A stretch of DNA of 64,000 nt, taken from the NCBI GenBank assembly GCA_944384235.1, contig CALWSP010000022.1, positions 1 through 64,000 on the forward strand. Reading direction: 5' to 3'. Within the stretch, counting starts at the first letter, position 1. Every line of letters starts with the position of its first letter. This document shows positions 34,346 to 43,721 of the stretch, one piece after another. Source of the stretch: an uncultured Clostridia bacterium. Its GTDB lineage: Bacteria; Bacillota; Clostridia; Lachnospirales; CAG-274. Under the pieces are notes generated by a model. It ran no database searches. It saw only the letters and a program-made list of their open reading frames with translations, and had not been told where the DNA came from. A program made the position numbers and the translations under genes.

Positions 34346-36703
34346 GCCTAAAACTTCTTTTGCTATATCAACGGACTGTTTTGCATCTTTAGAGTAATAG
34401 TCTGCTCCTATTGTTTCTGCGTATTCAGGGGTAAGAACTGCACCACCGACCATAATTTTACAATTGCAATTGTTTTCTTTTAGAATTTTTATTGTTTCAG
34501 CCATAGAATTTAGTGTGGTTGTCATTAGGGCTGAAAGGCCAACTAATTTACAATTTGTTTCTTTAACTGCGTTTAAAACCACATCATAATCTACATCTTT
34601 ACCTAAATCGATTACTTCATAGCCATAGTTTTCTAAAAGAACTTTTACTATGTTTTTGCCTATATCGTGAACATCACCTTTAACAGTAGCTACAATTATT
34701 TTTCCTTTTGAAACAGAATCTATATTTGTTTTAGATATTTCTTTTTTCAAAATTTCAAAAGCCTCTTGAGCAACGCCAGCAGACAAAATTAATTGAGGTA
34801 AAAAGATTTTACCACTTTCAAACTCTGTTCCAGCTTTATCTAAAGCAGGAATTATTATTTGATTAATTATTTCCATTGGAGTTTTTGTTTCCAAAAGTTT
34901 TTTTGTTATTGTTTTAGCTTCGTTTTTTAAGCCTGTTTCAATAGCATATTCTAAAGTATTGTTATTAGAATTATTATCTACACTTATTGTTTGAGGTTTT
35001 GTGTTAGAATAGTTTTTTATAAATTCTGTTGAATTTTTATCGTGGTTTGCAAGCAAGTTATATGCTCTTACTGCACCTGTCATTGATTCAACATTAGGGT
35101 TCATTATTGGAAGGTCCAAACCTTTCATAAGTGCCATTGACAAGAATGTGCTATTTATTAGACCTCTATTTGGCAGACCAAAGGAAATATTTGAAACGCC
35201 TAACACAGTTTTTAAGCCAAGTTTATTTTTAACAGTTTCAAGGGCGTTAAGTGTTTCTAAAACACTATCTTGTTCTGCTGAGGCAGTTAAAGTTAAGCAG
35301 TCAATATAAACATCTTCTTTTGGTATGCCGTAGGAAAGGGCAGTTTGAAGAATTTTTTCTGCTATTTTTACTCTACCTTCAGCTTTTTTTGGTATTCCAT
35401 CTTTATCAATTGTTAAGCCTAAAATTGCTCCGCCATATTTTTTGACAAGTGGGAAGATATTGTGCATTGTTTCTTCCTCGCCATTTACCGAGTTTATTAA
35501 AGGTTTTCCGTTATATACTCTTAAAGCTGATTCAAGCACTTCTGGTATGGTAGAATCTATCTGCAAAGGAACATCAACTATTGATTGGATAGATTTTATT
35601 GCTTTTATCATCATTTCTTTTTCGTCAATTTCAGGCAAGCCAACATTAACATCTAAAATTTCAGCACCACCTTGAATTTGTTCAATTGCTTGAGATAAAA
35701 TGTAGTCTATGTTATTATTAATTAAGGCTTCTTTAAAAAGTTTTTTGCCAGTTGGATTTATTCTTTCGCCAATAATTCTAGGCCTATCAATTACAACTGT
35801 TGTTGTAGGGGAGCATATTGCTGACGGAATAGGTTTTATTTGTTTAACTGGCTCTAGTGTTGAAAGAATTTTTATTGTTTCTTTTATATATTCTGGAGTT
35901 GTTCCGCAACAACCTCCAACTATTCTTATTCCATATTTATTAAGCTCTTTTATATACAAAGCAAATTCTTTTGCATCGACATTATATTCGTTTGTGATTG
36001 GGTCAGGCAAGCCAGCGTTTGGCTTTACAACAATTGGCAGGTTTGTCCATTTTGAAAGTTCTTCAACAATAGGCAAAAGCTCCTTTGGCCCAAGAGAGCA
36101 GTTAATTCCAATTGCATCTACGCCTAAGCCGTTTAATGTTAATGCCATTGAGGAAATAGCACAGCCAGTGAAGGTGCGCATATTTTCTTCAAATGTCATA
36201 GTTACTAAAATGGGTTTATCGCTATTTTCTTTTGCTGCTAAAACACCAGCTTTAACTTCATATAAATCTGTCATTGTTTCAAAAACAATTATATCAGCAT
36301 CTTTACCAGCTAAAATTTGTTCTTTAAAAATATCATAAGCTTCGTTAAAGGAAAGAGTGCCAGTTGGCTCTAAAAGCTGGCCTATTGGGCCAATGTCTAA
36401 AGCTACTAAAGTGTTTGTTCCTTTACAAGCAGTTTTTGCGTTTTTAACAGCTGAAGATATTAATTCATCTACACTATAACCGCTTTCTTCCATTTTATAT
36501 CTATTTGCCCCAAAAGTGTTTGCATAAATTATGTTTGAACCAGCGTTAATGTAGCTTTTATGAATATTAATTAATTTTTCTGGTTCTGTAATGTTTAAAA
36601 CTTCTGGTATACCACCAACTTCTAGCCCCTGTGATTGAAGCATAGTTCCCATAGCTCCATCTAAAATTATATAATTCTTTTTTAAAAGTGTTTTAAAATC
36701 CAC
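34343..36703 (-). CDS. metH: Cobalamin-dependent methionine synthase lacking the reactivation domain
   Basis: 786 aa from a GTG at 36703 behind GAGGGG. Domains in order: homocysteine-binding (1-280) with zinc cysteines C202, C265 and C266; pterin/methyltetrahydrofolate-binding (about 310-570, 'IIGERINPTGKK'); B12-binding cap and Rossmann module with D-x-H-x-x-G at 677-682, H679 being the cobalt ligand. E. coli MetH is about 1227 aa; the missing part is the activation domain, supplied by the overlapping upstream gene (36693). It methylates homocysteine to methionine. No metF is adjacent and no SAM or cobalamin riboswitch precedes the operon. Confidence 0.95.
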   Translation of the reverse strand: MDFKTLLKKNYIILDGAMGTMLQSQGLEVGGIPEVLNITEPEKLINIHKSYINAGSNIIYANTFGANRYKMEESGYSVDELISSAVKNAKTACKGTNTLVALDIGPIGQLLEPTGTLSFNEAYDIFKEQILAGKDADIIVFETMTDLYEVKAGVLAAKENSDKPILVTMTFEENMRTFTGCAISSMALTLNGLGVDAIGINCSLGPKELLPIVEELSKWTNLPIVVKPNAGLPDPITNEYNVDAKEFALYIKELNKYGIRIVGGCCGTTPEYIKETIKILSTLEPVKQIKPIPSAICSPTTTVVIDRPRIIGERINPTGKKLFKEALINNNIDYILSQAIEQIQGGAEILDVNVGLPEIDEKEMMIKAIKSIQSIVDVPLQIDSTIPEVLESALRVYNGKPLINSVNGEEETMHNIFPLVKKYGGAILGLTIDKDGIPKKAEGRVKIAEKILQTALSYGIPKEDVYIDCLTLTASAEQDSVLETLNALETVKNKLGLKTVLGVSNISFGLPNRGLINSTFLSMALMKGLDLPIMNPNVESMTGAVRAYNLLANHDKNSTEFIKNYSNTKPQTISVDNNSNNNTLEYAIETGLKNEAKTITKKLLETKTPMEIINQIIIPALDKAGTEFESGKIFLPQLILSAGVAQEAFEILKKEISKTNIDSVSKGKIIVATVKGDVHDIGKNIVKVLLENYGYEVIDLGKDVDYDVVLNAVKETNCKLVGLSALMTTTLNSMAETIKILKENNCNCKIMVGGAVLTPEYAETIGADYYSKDAKQSVDIAKEVLG

Positions 36704-37367
36704 AATGTGTTCCCCTCTTTCTAAATTGGCAAGTTTTATTCATAGAGCATATTACACAGCCTCGCTTTTTTTGTGGAATAGGTTTGTCGGAAATGCCAAT
36801 TATGGCTGTTACAGACTTTCGTGGAATTAAGATGTTATTATTTGTAACAGTTAGGCCAATTTTTTTGTTTGCATTTATGGCATTGACAAAGTCTTTTTGC
36901 AAGGAAATAGGTAAGTCACCATAGCCCGGAGAAAAACGCCAAGTCATATTTTTATTTTGTATGTTATCTTTAATTATTTCCTCAACTTTATTACAAACTT
37001 GCTCAATTAAGGCACTTGCCATTGCATCGGTTATAATGGAGGAAGTCATATCGACAACATTATATTTAGAAATTAGTCTATCGACTTTTTCAGACAAAGT
37101 TGCCGCCATAAACACAGCTTGATTGCAATTTTCTAAATGAGTTAAAATTGATTTCCCTTGTAGTGATAAGTTTGTGTTTTTAACTTTTATTTGATTATTT
37201 ATTTCTTCGATGTCAAAAACATTATAGCAATATCTTATGTCTATGTTATTTAGAAGTTCTTGTTCACATTTCTTTAAAATAGGGGATATATTATCTATAT
37301 TAATGTTATTTTTATATCCCATATAGCGTAATGCTTCGTCTATATTTACTTTATCTATTTTTATCAA
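36693..37367 (-). CDS. Methionine synthase reactivation (MetH activation-domain) protein
   Basis: 224 aa with the TTG start at 37367, 7 bases after AGGTG; a GTG at 37376 in frame has no ribosome site and would give 227 aa. It carries the vitamin B12-dependent methionine synthase activation fold: 'MAATLSEKVDRLI', 'RFSPGYGDLPI' (SAM-contacting R-x-SPGYG motif) and a C-terminal 'CVICSMNKTCQFRKRGTHCG' cysteine cluster common in stand-alone forms. It would remethylate oxidised cob(II)alamin on MetH using SAM. Its end overlaps metH by 11 bases, so the pair is translationally coupled. Confidence 0.9.
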   Translation of the reverse strand: MIKIDKVNIDEALRYMGYKNNINIDNISPILKKCEQELLNNIDIRYCYNVFDIEEINNQIKVKNTNLSLQGKSILTHLENCNQAVFMAATLSEKVDRLISKYNVVDMTSSIITDAMASALIEQVCNKVEEIIKDNIQNKNMTWRFSPGYGDLPISLQKDFVNAINANKKIGLTVTNNNILIPRKSVTAIIGISDKPIPQKKRGCVICSMNKTCQFRKRGTHCGF

Positions 37368-37397
37368 TAGTAACACCTAATTTCTGATTTTTTTTAA

Positions 37398-37426
37398 ATT
37401 ATATCATATTTATTACGAAAGGTAAA
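37398..37426 (-). promoter_or_regulatory. Promoter of the metH operon
   Basis: Minus strand: TTTACC (37426-37421), 17 bases, TATAAT (37403-37398), with TGA just upstream giving an extended -10. The leader is only about 25 bases, leaving no room for a riboswitch. Confidence 0.6.
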
Positions 37427-37433
37427 TAAAGAA

Positions 37434-37462
37434 TTGTAATAAATTGTTTTTTATGGTATTAT
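37434..37462 (+). promoter_or_regulatory. Promoter of pheA
   Basis: TTGTAA (37434-37439), 17 bases, TATTAT (37457-37462) with TGG giving an extended -10. It diverges from the metH promoter a few bases away. Confidence 0.55.
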
Positions 37463-37490
37463 TATAAAAAGATTAGTTAGGGGGAGTTGT

Positions 37491-38324
37491 ATGAAGGTTG
37501 GCTTTTTAAGCCCTAGAGGTACTTTTACTGAGCAGGCAACAAGAATACTTGCTGATGGAAACGAATTAATTCCATATCAGAATTTTTTGGAAGAGTTAAA
37601 GGCTATTGAAAAAGGGGAAATTGACGAGGCTGTTGTTCCAATTGAAAATTCTATTGAGGGTGTTGTTAACGCCACTGTTGACAGCCTTGCCTTTGATGTG
37701 GATTTATATATTCAAGAGCTATTAATTATGCCTATTGAACAATGTCTTATAGCTAAAAAGGGGACTGAAATAAAAGATATTAAAAAAGTTTTATCTCACC
37801 CTCACGCTATACCTCAATGTAAAAATTTTTTAAACCAAAATTTGCCAAATGTTGAGCTTGAAACAACGCCATCAACTGCTGGGGCTATTAAAATGGTTTC
37901 TGAAAGCGAGTTAAAAATAGCTGGAATTGGTGCTAAATGTGCCGCTAGCTTATATGGGCTTGAGGTTTTATGTGAAAATATCCAAGATACTAACAACAAC
38001 TTCACAGAATTTGTTAGAATATCAAAAAACAAAAATCAAACTTTTGATAACGGGAATATTATAACTATATGTTTTTCTACTTTAGATGAGCCAGGTGCTT
38101 TATTAAAACTTTTAGATATATTTTCTATTTATGACATTAATATGTCTAAAATATTTTCTAGGCCAATGAGAAACAAGCCGTTAGAATATATTTTTTTTAT
38201 TGACCTTGAAGTTAAAAACAACAAAGAGGACATTTTGCAAGCTATTAAATTGCTTGAAAGAAAAACAGCTTTTTGTAAAAATTTAGGTTGCTATCCGATT
38301 TTGGATAAGAGATTGAAAAAATGA
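37491..38324 (+). CDS. pheA: Prephenate dehydratase
   Basis: 277 aa; ATG 37491 behind GGGGGAG. A monofunctional prephenate dehydratase (no chorismate mutase domain): 'GFLSPRGTFTEQA' start, 'AVVPIENSIEGVVNATVDSL', 'KVLSHPHAIPQCKNFL', and the 'NNFTEFVRIS' site. The C-terminal ACT domain (about 190-270, 'LDEPGALLKLLDIFSIYDINMSKIFSRP') binds phenylalanine for feedback control. It converts prephenate to phenylpyruvate. No other aromatic synthesis genes are adjacent. Confidence 0.95.
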   Translation: MKVGFLSPRGTFTEQATRILADGNELIPYQNFLEELKAIEKGEIDEAVVPIENSIEGVVNATVDSLAFDVDLYIQELLIMPIEQCLIAKKGTEIKDIKKVLSHPHAIPQCKNFLNQNLPNVELETTPSTAGAIKMVSESELKIAGIGAKCAASLYGLEVLCENIQDTNNNFTEFVRISKNKNQTFDNGNIITICFSTLDEPGALLKLLDIFSIYDINMSKIFSRPMRNKPLEYIFFIDLEVKNNKEDILQAIKLLERKTAFCKNLGCYPILDKRLKK

Positions 38325-38363
38325 TGTTTCTGTGATATAATGTTAGCATCGGAGGAGATTATT

Positions 38364-40076
38364 ATGAAAGATTTAGTTTCTATTCCTTTTCCATATATTA
38401 GATTAGATAAAAATTTGAATATAGTTGATTTTAACAATATATATGAAAGCTGGAATAAGAATAATATTAAAACAATATATGACCTTGTTGATGGCTTTGA
38501 CGAAAAAAAGAGCAAGCAATTTGCCTTAATTGAAAACATTTGTTATGATGTATATACAACAAGTGTTGAAGATGGATTTGATGTTATTTTTATTGAAAAC
38601 CCTTATTTAAACAAAGAAGGGTTAGGTGCATCTAACATATTAGCTGGCATATTAATTGTTGACAATATTGCTGAAATACAAGAAACTATGGACGAAATTA
38701 GATTCCCTCATTTTAACGCTATTATTGAAAGAAAGATTAACGAGTATTTTAATAATATGGGTGGGCTTGTGACAAAGTTTGATAACAGCAAGTATATTTT
38801 TATTTTAAACAAAAATAAATTTAATTTGTTAAAAGAAGACAAATTTTCTATTGTTGAGCAAATAGGCAATGTAGAAATGGGAAACGATGTTCCTGCAACA
38901 CTTAGCATTGGTATTGGAATGAACGGCTGCACTGTTAACGAAGATATGGTTTTTGCACGTGGGGCTTTAGACCTTGCACTAGGCAGAGGTGGAAACCAAA
39001 TTGTTATTAAAGAAGGCGAAGACAAATATGCCTTTTTTGGCGGTGATGGCAGGGAAATAAGCAAAAATTCAAGAGTTAGAGCTAGGGTTAAAGCTAGTGG
39101 GCTTGTTGAACTTATTATGTCATCAAGCGATGTTATTGTTATGGGGCATAAAGACCCAGATTTAGACAGCTTAGGTTCTGCTTCTGGTATATATGCTATT
39201 GCTAAGTTTTACGACAAAAAGTGTAAAATTGTGTTAAATAACATTACAAGCAGTATAAGCGCTTTATATGAAAGGCTTTGTGACACAGATAGGTATGAAA
39301 ACGCTTTTATAAGTAGTAGCGAAGCTCTTTCTACAATTAAAAGAGGGACTTTGCTTGTTGTGGTGGATACTCACAGAGAATTTCTGACAGAATGCCCAGA
39401 ACTTTTAAAAGTTGCTAAAACTATTGTTCTTATTGACCACCATAGAATGTCGACAGAGGCTATTGACGAAAAGTGCGCTTTGGTTTACCACGAATCTTAC
39501 GCTTCTTCTGCCAGCGAGTTAGTTACAGAAATGATTATGCATATTAAAGGGATAAGGCTTATTAAGACAGAGATAGAGGGTCTTTTAGCTGGCATAACTG
39601 TGGACACTAAAAACTTTGCTTTTAAAACTGGTATTAAAACTTTTGAGGCAGCTGCATATTTAAAGAAAAATGGTGCAGACACAATGTCTGTTAGAAGGTT
39701 ATTTAAAAATTCTTTTGACGAGTATTTAGTTAGGTCTGAAATTGTTAGAAACTCTGAACTTATTTTTGACAATATGGCAATTTCAGTTATGAACGAGAAT
39801 GTGAAAGTTGACAACCCTATTTTATTAATTGCTCAATCTGCTGACGAGCTTTTAAATTTAAACGATATAGAGGCAAGTTTTGTTCTTTGTAAATATGGTG
39901 ACAAAGTTTGTGTTAGTGCAAGAAGTTTAGGAAAAATTAATGTTCAAAAGTTAATGGAAATGCTTGGTGGCGGTGGACACCAAACTGGAGCTGCGGCTCA
40001 AATTAAAGGCGTTTGCATTGACGAGGCTATTGAAATATTAAAACAAAAAATTAAAGAATATTTGGAGGAAGAATAA
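38364..40076 (+). CDS. GdpP-like DHH/DHHA1 phosphodiesterase without membrane segments
   Basis: 570 aa from ATG 38364, 6 bases after GGAGGAG; an ATG at 38340 overlaps that site. A short PAS-like start and a degenerate GGDEF-like domain (about 75-230, 'IERKINEYF...') lead into the DHH phosphoesterase: 'GHKDPDLDSLGS' (H262), 'DTHRE', DHH at 358-360, and C-terminal DHHA1 'MLGGGGHQTGAAAQIKG'. Gene order gdpP-rplI-dnaB is the usual Firmicutes one. GdpP hydrolyses c-di-AMP; normal GdpP (about 655 aa) begins with two membrane helices that are absent here, so this form should be cytosolic. Confidence 0.88.
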   Translation: MKDLVSIPFPYIRLDKNLNIVDFNNIYESWNKNNIKTIYDLVDGFDEKKSKQFALIENICYDVYTTSVEDGFDVIFIENPYLNKEGLGASNILAGILIVDNIAEIQETMDEIRFPHFNAIIERKINEYFNNMGGLVTKFDNSKYIFILNKNKFNLLKEDKFSIVEQIGNVEMGNDVPATLSIGIGMNGCTVNEDMVFARGALDLALGRGGNQIVIKEGEDKYAFFGGDGREISKNSRVRARVKASGLVELIMSSSDVIVMGHKDPDLDSLGSASGIYAIAKFYDKKCKIVLNNITSSISALYERLCDTDRYENAFISSSEALSTIKRGTLLVVVDTHREFLTECPELLKVAKTIVLIDHHRMSTEAIDEKCALVYHESYASSASELVTEMIMHIKGIRLIKTEIEGLLAGITVDTKNFAFKTGIKTFEAAAYLKKNGADTMSVRRLFKNSFDEYLVRSEIVRNSELIFDNMAISVMNENVKVDNPILLIAQSADELLNLNDIEASFVLCKYGDKVCVSARSLGKINVQKLMEMLGGGGHQTGAAAQIKGVCIDEAIEILKQKIKEYLEEE

Positions 40077-40523
40077 ATGAAAGTTATATTATTACAAGAT
40101 ATTAAAGGTGTTGGAAAAAAAGACCAAACAATTAACGCTAGTGATGGTTATGCTAAAAATTTCCTTATACCTAAAAAAATGGCTGTGGAGGCTAACAAAG
40201 CTAACATAAACAAACTTGAAAAACAGCAAGCTGAAGCTGAAGCAAAGGCTTTAGAAGAGCTTGAAAAGGCTAAGGAGCTTGCTAAATTAATTGAAGAAAA
40301 AACTATTAATATTAAAGTTAAAATAGGAAACAACGGAAAACTTTTTGGTGCAGTTACAAACAAGGAAATTTCTCACGAGTTAAAAGAACAGTTTAATATT
40401 GACATTGACAAGAAGAAAATTGTTGTAGATGCAATTAAAGCTGTTGGTGAAGCTAAAGCTACAATTAAACTTCACCCTCAAGTTAGTGCTGAGCTTAAAA
40501 TTTCTGTTACTGAACTAAAGTAA
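40077..40523 (+). CDS. rplI: 50S ribosomal protein L9
   Basis: 148 aa; ATG 40077 follows the gdpP stop with no gap, behind TTGGAGGAAG. 'MKVILLQDIKGVGKKDQ' and 'GYAKNFLIPKKMA' are the L9 signature; the long Ala/Glu/Lys connecting helix (about 45-75) and the C-terminal domain 'KIGNNGKLFGAVTNKEI' are complete. It lies in the conserved gdpP-rplI-dnaB cluster. Confidence 0.98.
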   Translation: MKVILLQDIKGVGKKDQTINASDGYAKNFLIPKKMAVEANKANINKLEKQQAEAEAKALEELEKAKELAKLIEEKTINIKVKIGNNGKLFGAVTNKEISHELKEQFNIDIDKKKIVVDAIKAVGEAKATIKLHPQVSAELKISVTELK

Positions 40524-40536
40524 GTGGTGATTTATA

Positions 40537-41925
40537 ATGGCTGAAAACAACGAAAATTCTTATATAGCTAGAATACCTCCTCACGACAATGATGCTGAGC
40601 AAATGGTGCTTAGTTGTATGATGTATCCTGATGATGATGGGGTTAGAATTGCTGCTGAGCATTTAGTTGCAGACGATTTTTATTCGCCTGCAAACAGGCT
40701 TATTTTCAACGCTTTTATTGATTTATACAACAACAATGTTCCTATTGATTTTATAACTGCTAAAAACAAGATTTCGTCTTTAGGCATTTTAGAACAAGTT
40801 GGCGGAGCGGAATATCTTGTTTCGTTAAGTTCTCTTGCTCCTACAACTGCTAAAACAAGATTTTATGCAGACATTGTGAAGCAAAAGGCTATATATAGAA
40901 AGCTTATTAAAATTAGTGACAACATTGCTAGTGCTAGTTATGAGGGTAGTGAAGATGCTGAAACCCTTATTTATGACGCTGAGCAAAAAATAATGGAAGT
41001 TTCTCAAAATGTAAACAGTGATGATTTTGTTTCTATGGACAAAGTTATGGCTGAAGTTATTGAGAAAATTGATATTGTGACAAAATCTCACAGTAGAATT
41101 ACTGGCATTGAAACTGGTTTTAAAGATTTTGACAAGCTAACTGCTGGCCTGCAAAATTCAGACCTTATTCTTATTGCTGGTAGACCGTCAATGGGTAAGA
41201 CTGCATTTGCTTTAAACATTGCTCAATATGCAGCAGTTGAAAAAAGAGTGCCAGTTGCTATTTTTAGTTTGGAAATGTCTAAAGCTCAATTAGGAAACAG
41301 AATGTTATCATCTCAAGCGCTTGTTGACTCTAGCAAGTTAAGAGTTGGAAACTTGAATATGGAGGAGTTTGACGCAATAGCAATGGCTATGGGCACTTTA
41401 TCTGGAGCACCTATTGAAATATATGATACACCTGGTATTAACCCAATTAGTTTGAGGGAAAAATGCAGGAAATTAAAAATGGAAAAAGGGCTTGGGCTTA
41501 TTGTTATTGATTATTTACAGCTTATGGAAGGCACTGGAAACAAAAGCGAGTCTGACCAGCAGAGAGTGTCATACATATCTAGGTCTTTAAAAAGTATTGC
41601 TAGAGAGTTAGATGTTCCTGTTATTGCTTTATCCCAGCTTTCAAGAGGACCTGAAAGTAGACACGACCACAGACCGATGATGTCTGACTTAAGAGAATCT
41701 GGTGCAATAGAGCAAGATGCTGACGTGATTTGTCTTTTATTTAGAGAAGAATATTATAAAAAGGACGACCCTGAAGTTAAAAACAAGGGCGAAGTTATTG
41801 TTGCTAAAAACAGAAACGGTTCAACAGACACTGTGAAGTTAATTTGGAGAGGGCAATACACTAAGTTTGAAAATATGACAGAGGAGGACGGATTTGTTCC
41901 TGACATTCCATCTGATTTGATTTAA
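40537..41925 (+). CDS. dnaB: Replicative DNA helicase
   Basis: 462 aa; ATG 40537 behind AAGTGGTGA. N-terminal helicase-loader/primase-interaction domain ('RIPPHDNDAEQMVLSCMM') and RecA-like C-terminal domain with Walker A GRPSMGKT at 215-222, Walker B 'LIVIDYLQLM' and 'ALSQLSRGPESR'. Hexameric motor of the replication fork, loaded here presumably by the DnaD and DnaI-like proteins encoded at 46423 and 47457. It ends at a strong terminator. Confidence 0.98.
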   Translation: MAENNENSYIARIPPHDNDAEQMVLSCMMYPDDDGVRIAAEHLVADDFYSPANRLIFNAFIDLYNNNVPIDFITAKNKISSLGILEQVGGAEYLVSLSSLAPTTAKTRFYADIVKQKAIYRKLIKISDNIASASYEGSEDAETLIYDAEQKIMEVSQNVNSDDFVSMDKVMAEVIEKIDIVTKSHSRITGIETGFKDFDKLTAGLQNSDLILIAGRPSMGKTAFALNIAQYAAVEKRVPVAIFSLEMSKAQLGNRMLSSQALVDSSKLRVGNLNMEEFDAIAMAMGTLSGAPIEIYDTPGINPISLREKCRKLKMEKGLGLIVIDYLQLMEGTGNKSESDQQRVSYISRSLKSIARELDVPVIALSQLSRGPESRHDHRPMMSDLRESGAIEQDADVICLLFREEYYKKDDPEVKNKGEVIVAKNRNGSTDTVKLIWRGQYTKFENMTEEDGFVPDIPSDLI

Positions 41926-41964
41926 AAAAAGGAAGTAGTAAAATTAATACTACTTCCTTTTTTA
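41925..41964 (+). terminator. Terminator after dnaB
   Basis: GGAAGTAGTA (41931-41940) pairs with TACTACTTCC (41948-41957), extended by A7 and T6 flanks; 15 bp or more in total. Confidence 0.9.
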
Positions 41965-41998
41965 TATGTATAAAATTGTTATAGATTGATTTTATAGT

Positions 41999-43672
41999 TT
42001 AGAAATTATTATTAGATATAATTTCTTTATCTTTTATATATAAAATTCTATCACACATTTCTAGGGTTTTAGGTCTATGGGAAATTATTATGCAAGTTTT
42101 TGAGCTTAAAGTTTTTATATTTTCTAATATTCTCACTTCATTTGTTTCATCAAGAGCTGATGTTGCTTCGTCAAGAAGTAGAATAGGAGAAGTGCTTAAA
42201 AAAGCTCTTGCAAGAGCTATTCTTTGAATTTGACCTTCGCTAAGACCTAAACCTCTTTCACCAATTATTGTGTCAAATTTATTTGGTAGAGTTAAAATAA
42301 AGTCGTATATCATTGCTAGTTTTGAGGCATTAATTATTTCATCATCAGTTGAGTTTGGCGAAAAGAAAGATATATTTTCTTTTATTGAGCCTGAAAATAT
42401 CATATTGCCTTGTGGGACATAAGAAAACAACGGCCTATACTCGCTAGTTATAGGAATTTTATTAGTTTTTAAATTAAAATAAATATTTCCGCTTTGTTTT
42501 TCATAAAAAGAAAGCATAAGTTTTAAGAGCGTGGATTTTCCTATGCCAGACTTACCTGAAATAGCAACTATCTCACCTTTATTTATTATAGCGTTAGCAT
42601 TTTCAAAGATTTTTTCGTTATTATATGAAAAATTTAAATTTTCAACGTTTATAGATATTAAATTATTATATATTTCATTTACTGGTAGATTTACATTATT
42701 TAAATTTTCATTTTGCAGGTTTTCTATTTCAATTAATCTCTCTGTTGAGGAAACCATTGAATAGAAAGTTGGAATAAGGCCACTAATGTTTTTCATTGGG
42801 GCTTTTATTTGTTCTATTATTTGTAAAAAAGCTGTTAAAGTGCCAAAAGTCATACTGCCAAAGCTAATTTTTAAAGCTCCCCATATAAGAGCTAGGTAAT
42901 ATCCACCTGTAAAGAGAATATATATTCCAGTGTTTGCTACATTACTTACAGATTGTTTTTTATAAAGATGTTTTAAAACTATATTCTGTTTTTCTTTTAG
43001 TTTATTTAATATTACAATGTTATTTGAAAAAGCTTTTATTACTAAAATGTTTTCTAGGCTTTCTTTAATAAAAGAATTTACAACACCATTTGAATTTTGC
43101 AAGTTTTTATGTAGCAACTTAAATTGGTTTGAAAAGAGTTTTGAACAAAAAAGAATTAAAGCGCCTAAAAGCAAAACAGCTCCTGTAAGAAAGGGTTCTA
43201 TTTTAAAAAGGACAATTAAACCTGTTACGATTCTAGTTAGCAAAGAAATGCCGTTTGGGATTATTGTTACAACTCCATCTATTATGATGTCAATATCACA
43301 AACAAACCTATTTAAAAGTTCACCTGAATGGAACTTATTTATTTCTGAGAGGTTTTTATGTAATATATTTTGTAGAAGGCGTTGTTTAATTTTTATATCA
43401 ATTTTACCTATGGCTCTAATTAAAATATTGCAATAAATTATGTTTAAAAGACCTTGTGTTATAATTACAATTAAAATTTTAAGTAAAGGAAAAAGAAGGC
43501 TACTATTTTTAGCATTTGTTACTATATCTAAAACTTCTTTTGACAAAAGAGCGAGGTAGATAAAGCAAAAAGATATTATGCCAGTTAGAACGGACAAAAA
43601 GGCAACCCACCAAAGTTGATTTCCTGCGTATTTACATATCCATTTTAAAGAAGTTAAAGTTTTTGTTTTCAT
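41999..43672 (-). CDS. ABC transporter, fused membrane and ATPase domains
   Basis: 557 aa from ATG 43672 (AAGGG site upstream); an in-frame ATG at 43708 lies within the terminator of the preceding gene and is rejected. Six membrane helices (about 15-300) precede an ATPase with Walker A GKSGIGKST, signature 'GLSEGQIQRIALARAFL' and Walker B 'ILLLDEATSALDE'. This is the half-transporter exporter layout; it probably acts as a homodimer. LSEGQ in place of LSGGQ is seen in bacteriocin/lipid-type exporters. Substrate unknown. It follows the GH105 gene on the same strand but after a terminator. Confidence 0.9.
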   Translation of the reverse strand: MKTKTLTSLKWICKYAGNQLWWVAFLSVLTGIISFCFIYLALLSKEVLDIVTNAKNSSLLFPLLKILIVIITQGLLNIIYCNILIRAIGKIDIKIKQRLLQNILHKNLSEINKFHSGELLNRFVCDIDIIIDGVVTIIPNGISLLTRIVTGLIVLFKIEPFLTGAVLLLGALILFCSKLFSNQFKLLHKNLQNSNGVVNSFIKESLENILVIKAFSNNIVILNKLKEKQNIVLKHLYKKQSVSNVANTGIYILFTGGYYLALIWGALKISFGSMTFGTLTAFLQIIEQIKAPMKNISGLIPTFYSMVSSTERLIEIENLQNENLNNVNLPVNEIYNNLISINVENLNFSYNNEKIFENANAIINKGEIVAISGKSGIGKSTLLKLMLSFYEKQSGNIYFNLKTNKIPITSEYRPLFSYVPQGNMIFSGSIKENISFFSPNSTDDEIINASKLAMIYDFILTLPNKFDTIIGERGLGLSEGQIQRIALARAFLSTSPILLLDEATSALDETNEVRILENIKTLSSKTCIIISHRPKTLEMCDRILYIKDKEIISNNNF

Positions 43673-43688
43673 AAAAATACCCTTAAAA

Positions 43689-43713
43689 GAAAAAGGGTGT
43701 AAAAACACCCTTT
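43689..43713 (-). terminator. Terminator after the GH105 gene
   Basis: AAAGGGTGT (43692-43700) pairs with ACACCCTTT (43705-43713); on the minus strand the stem is followed by TTCTTTT. Confidence 0.8.
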
Positions 43714-43721
43714 AATATTTA

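Noticed and set aside
35709..36338. 209-codon open frame on the plus strand opposite metH
   Set aside because: Shadow of the conserved metH reading frame; no domain and no start signals.
37368..37490. SAM or cobalamin riboswitch ahead of the metH operon
   Set aside because: The divergent gap with pheA is about 120 bases and both promoters lie in it; the metH leader is about 25 bases with no conserved riboswitch core.
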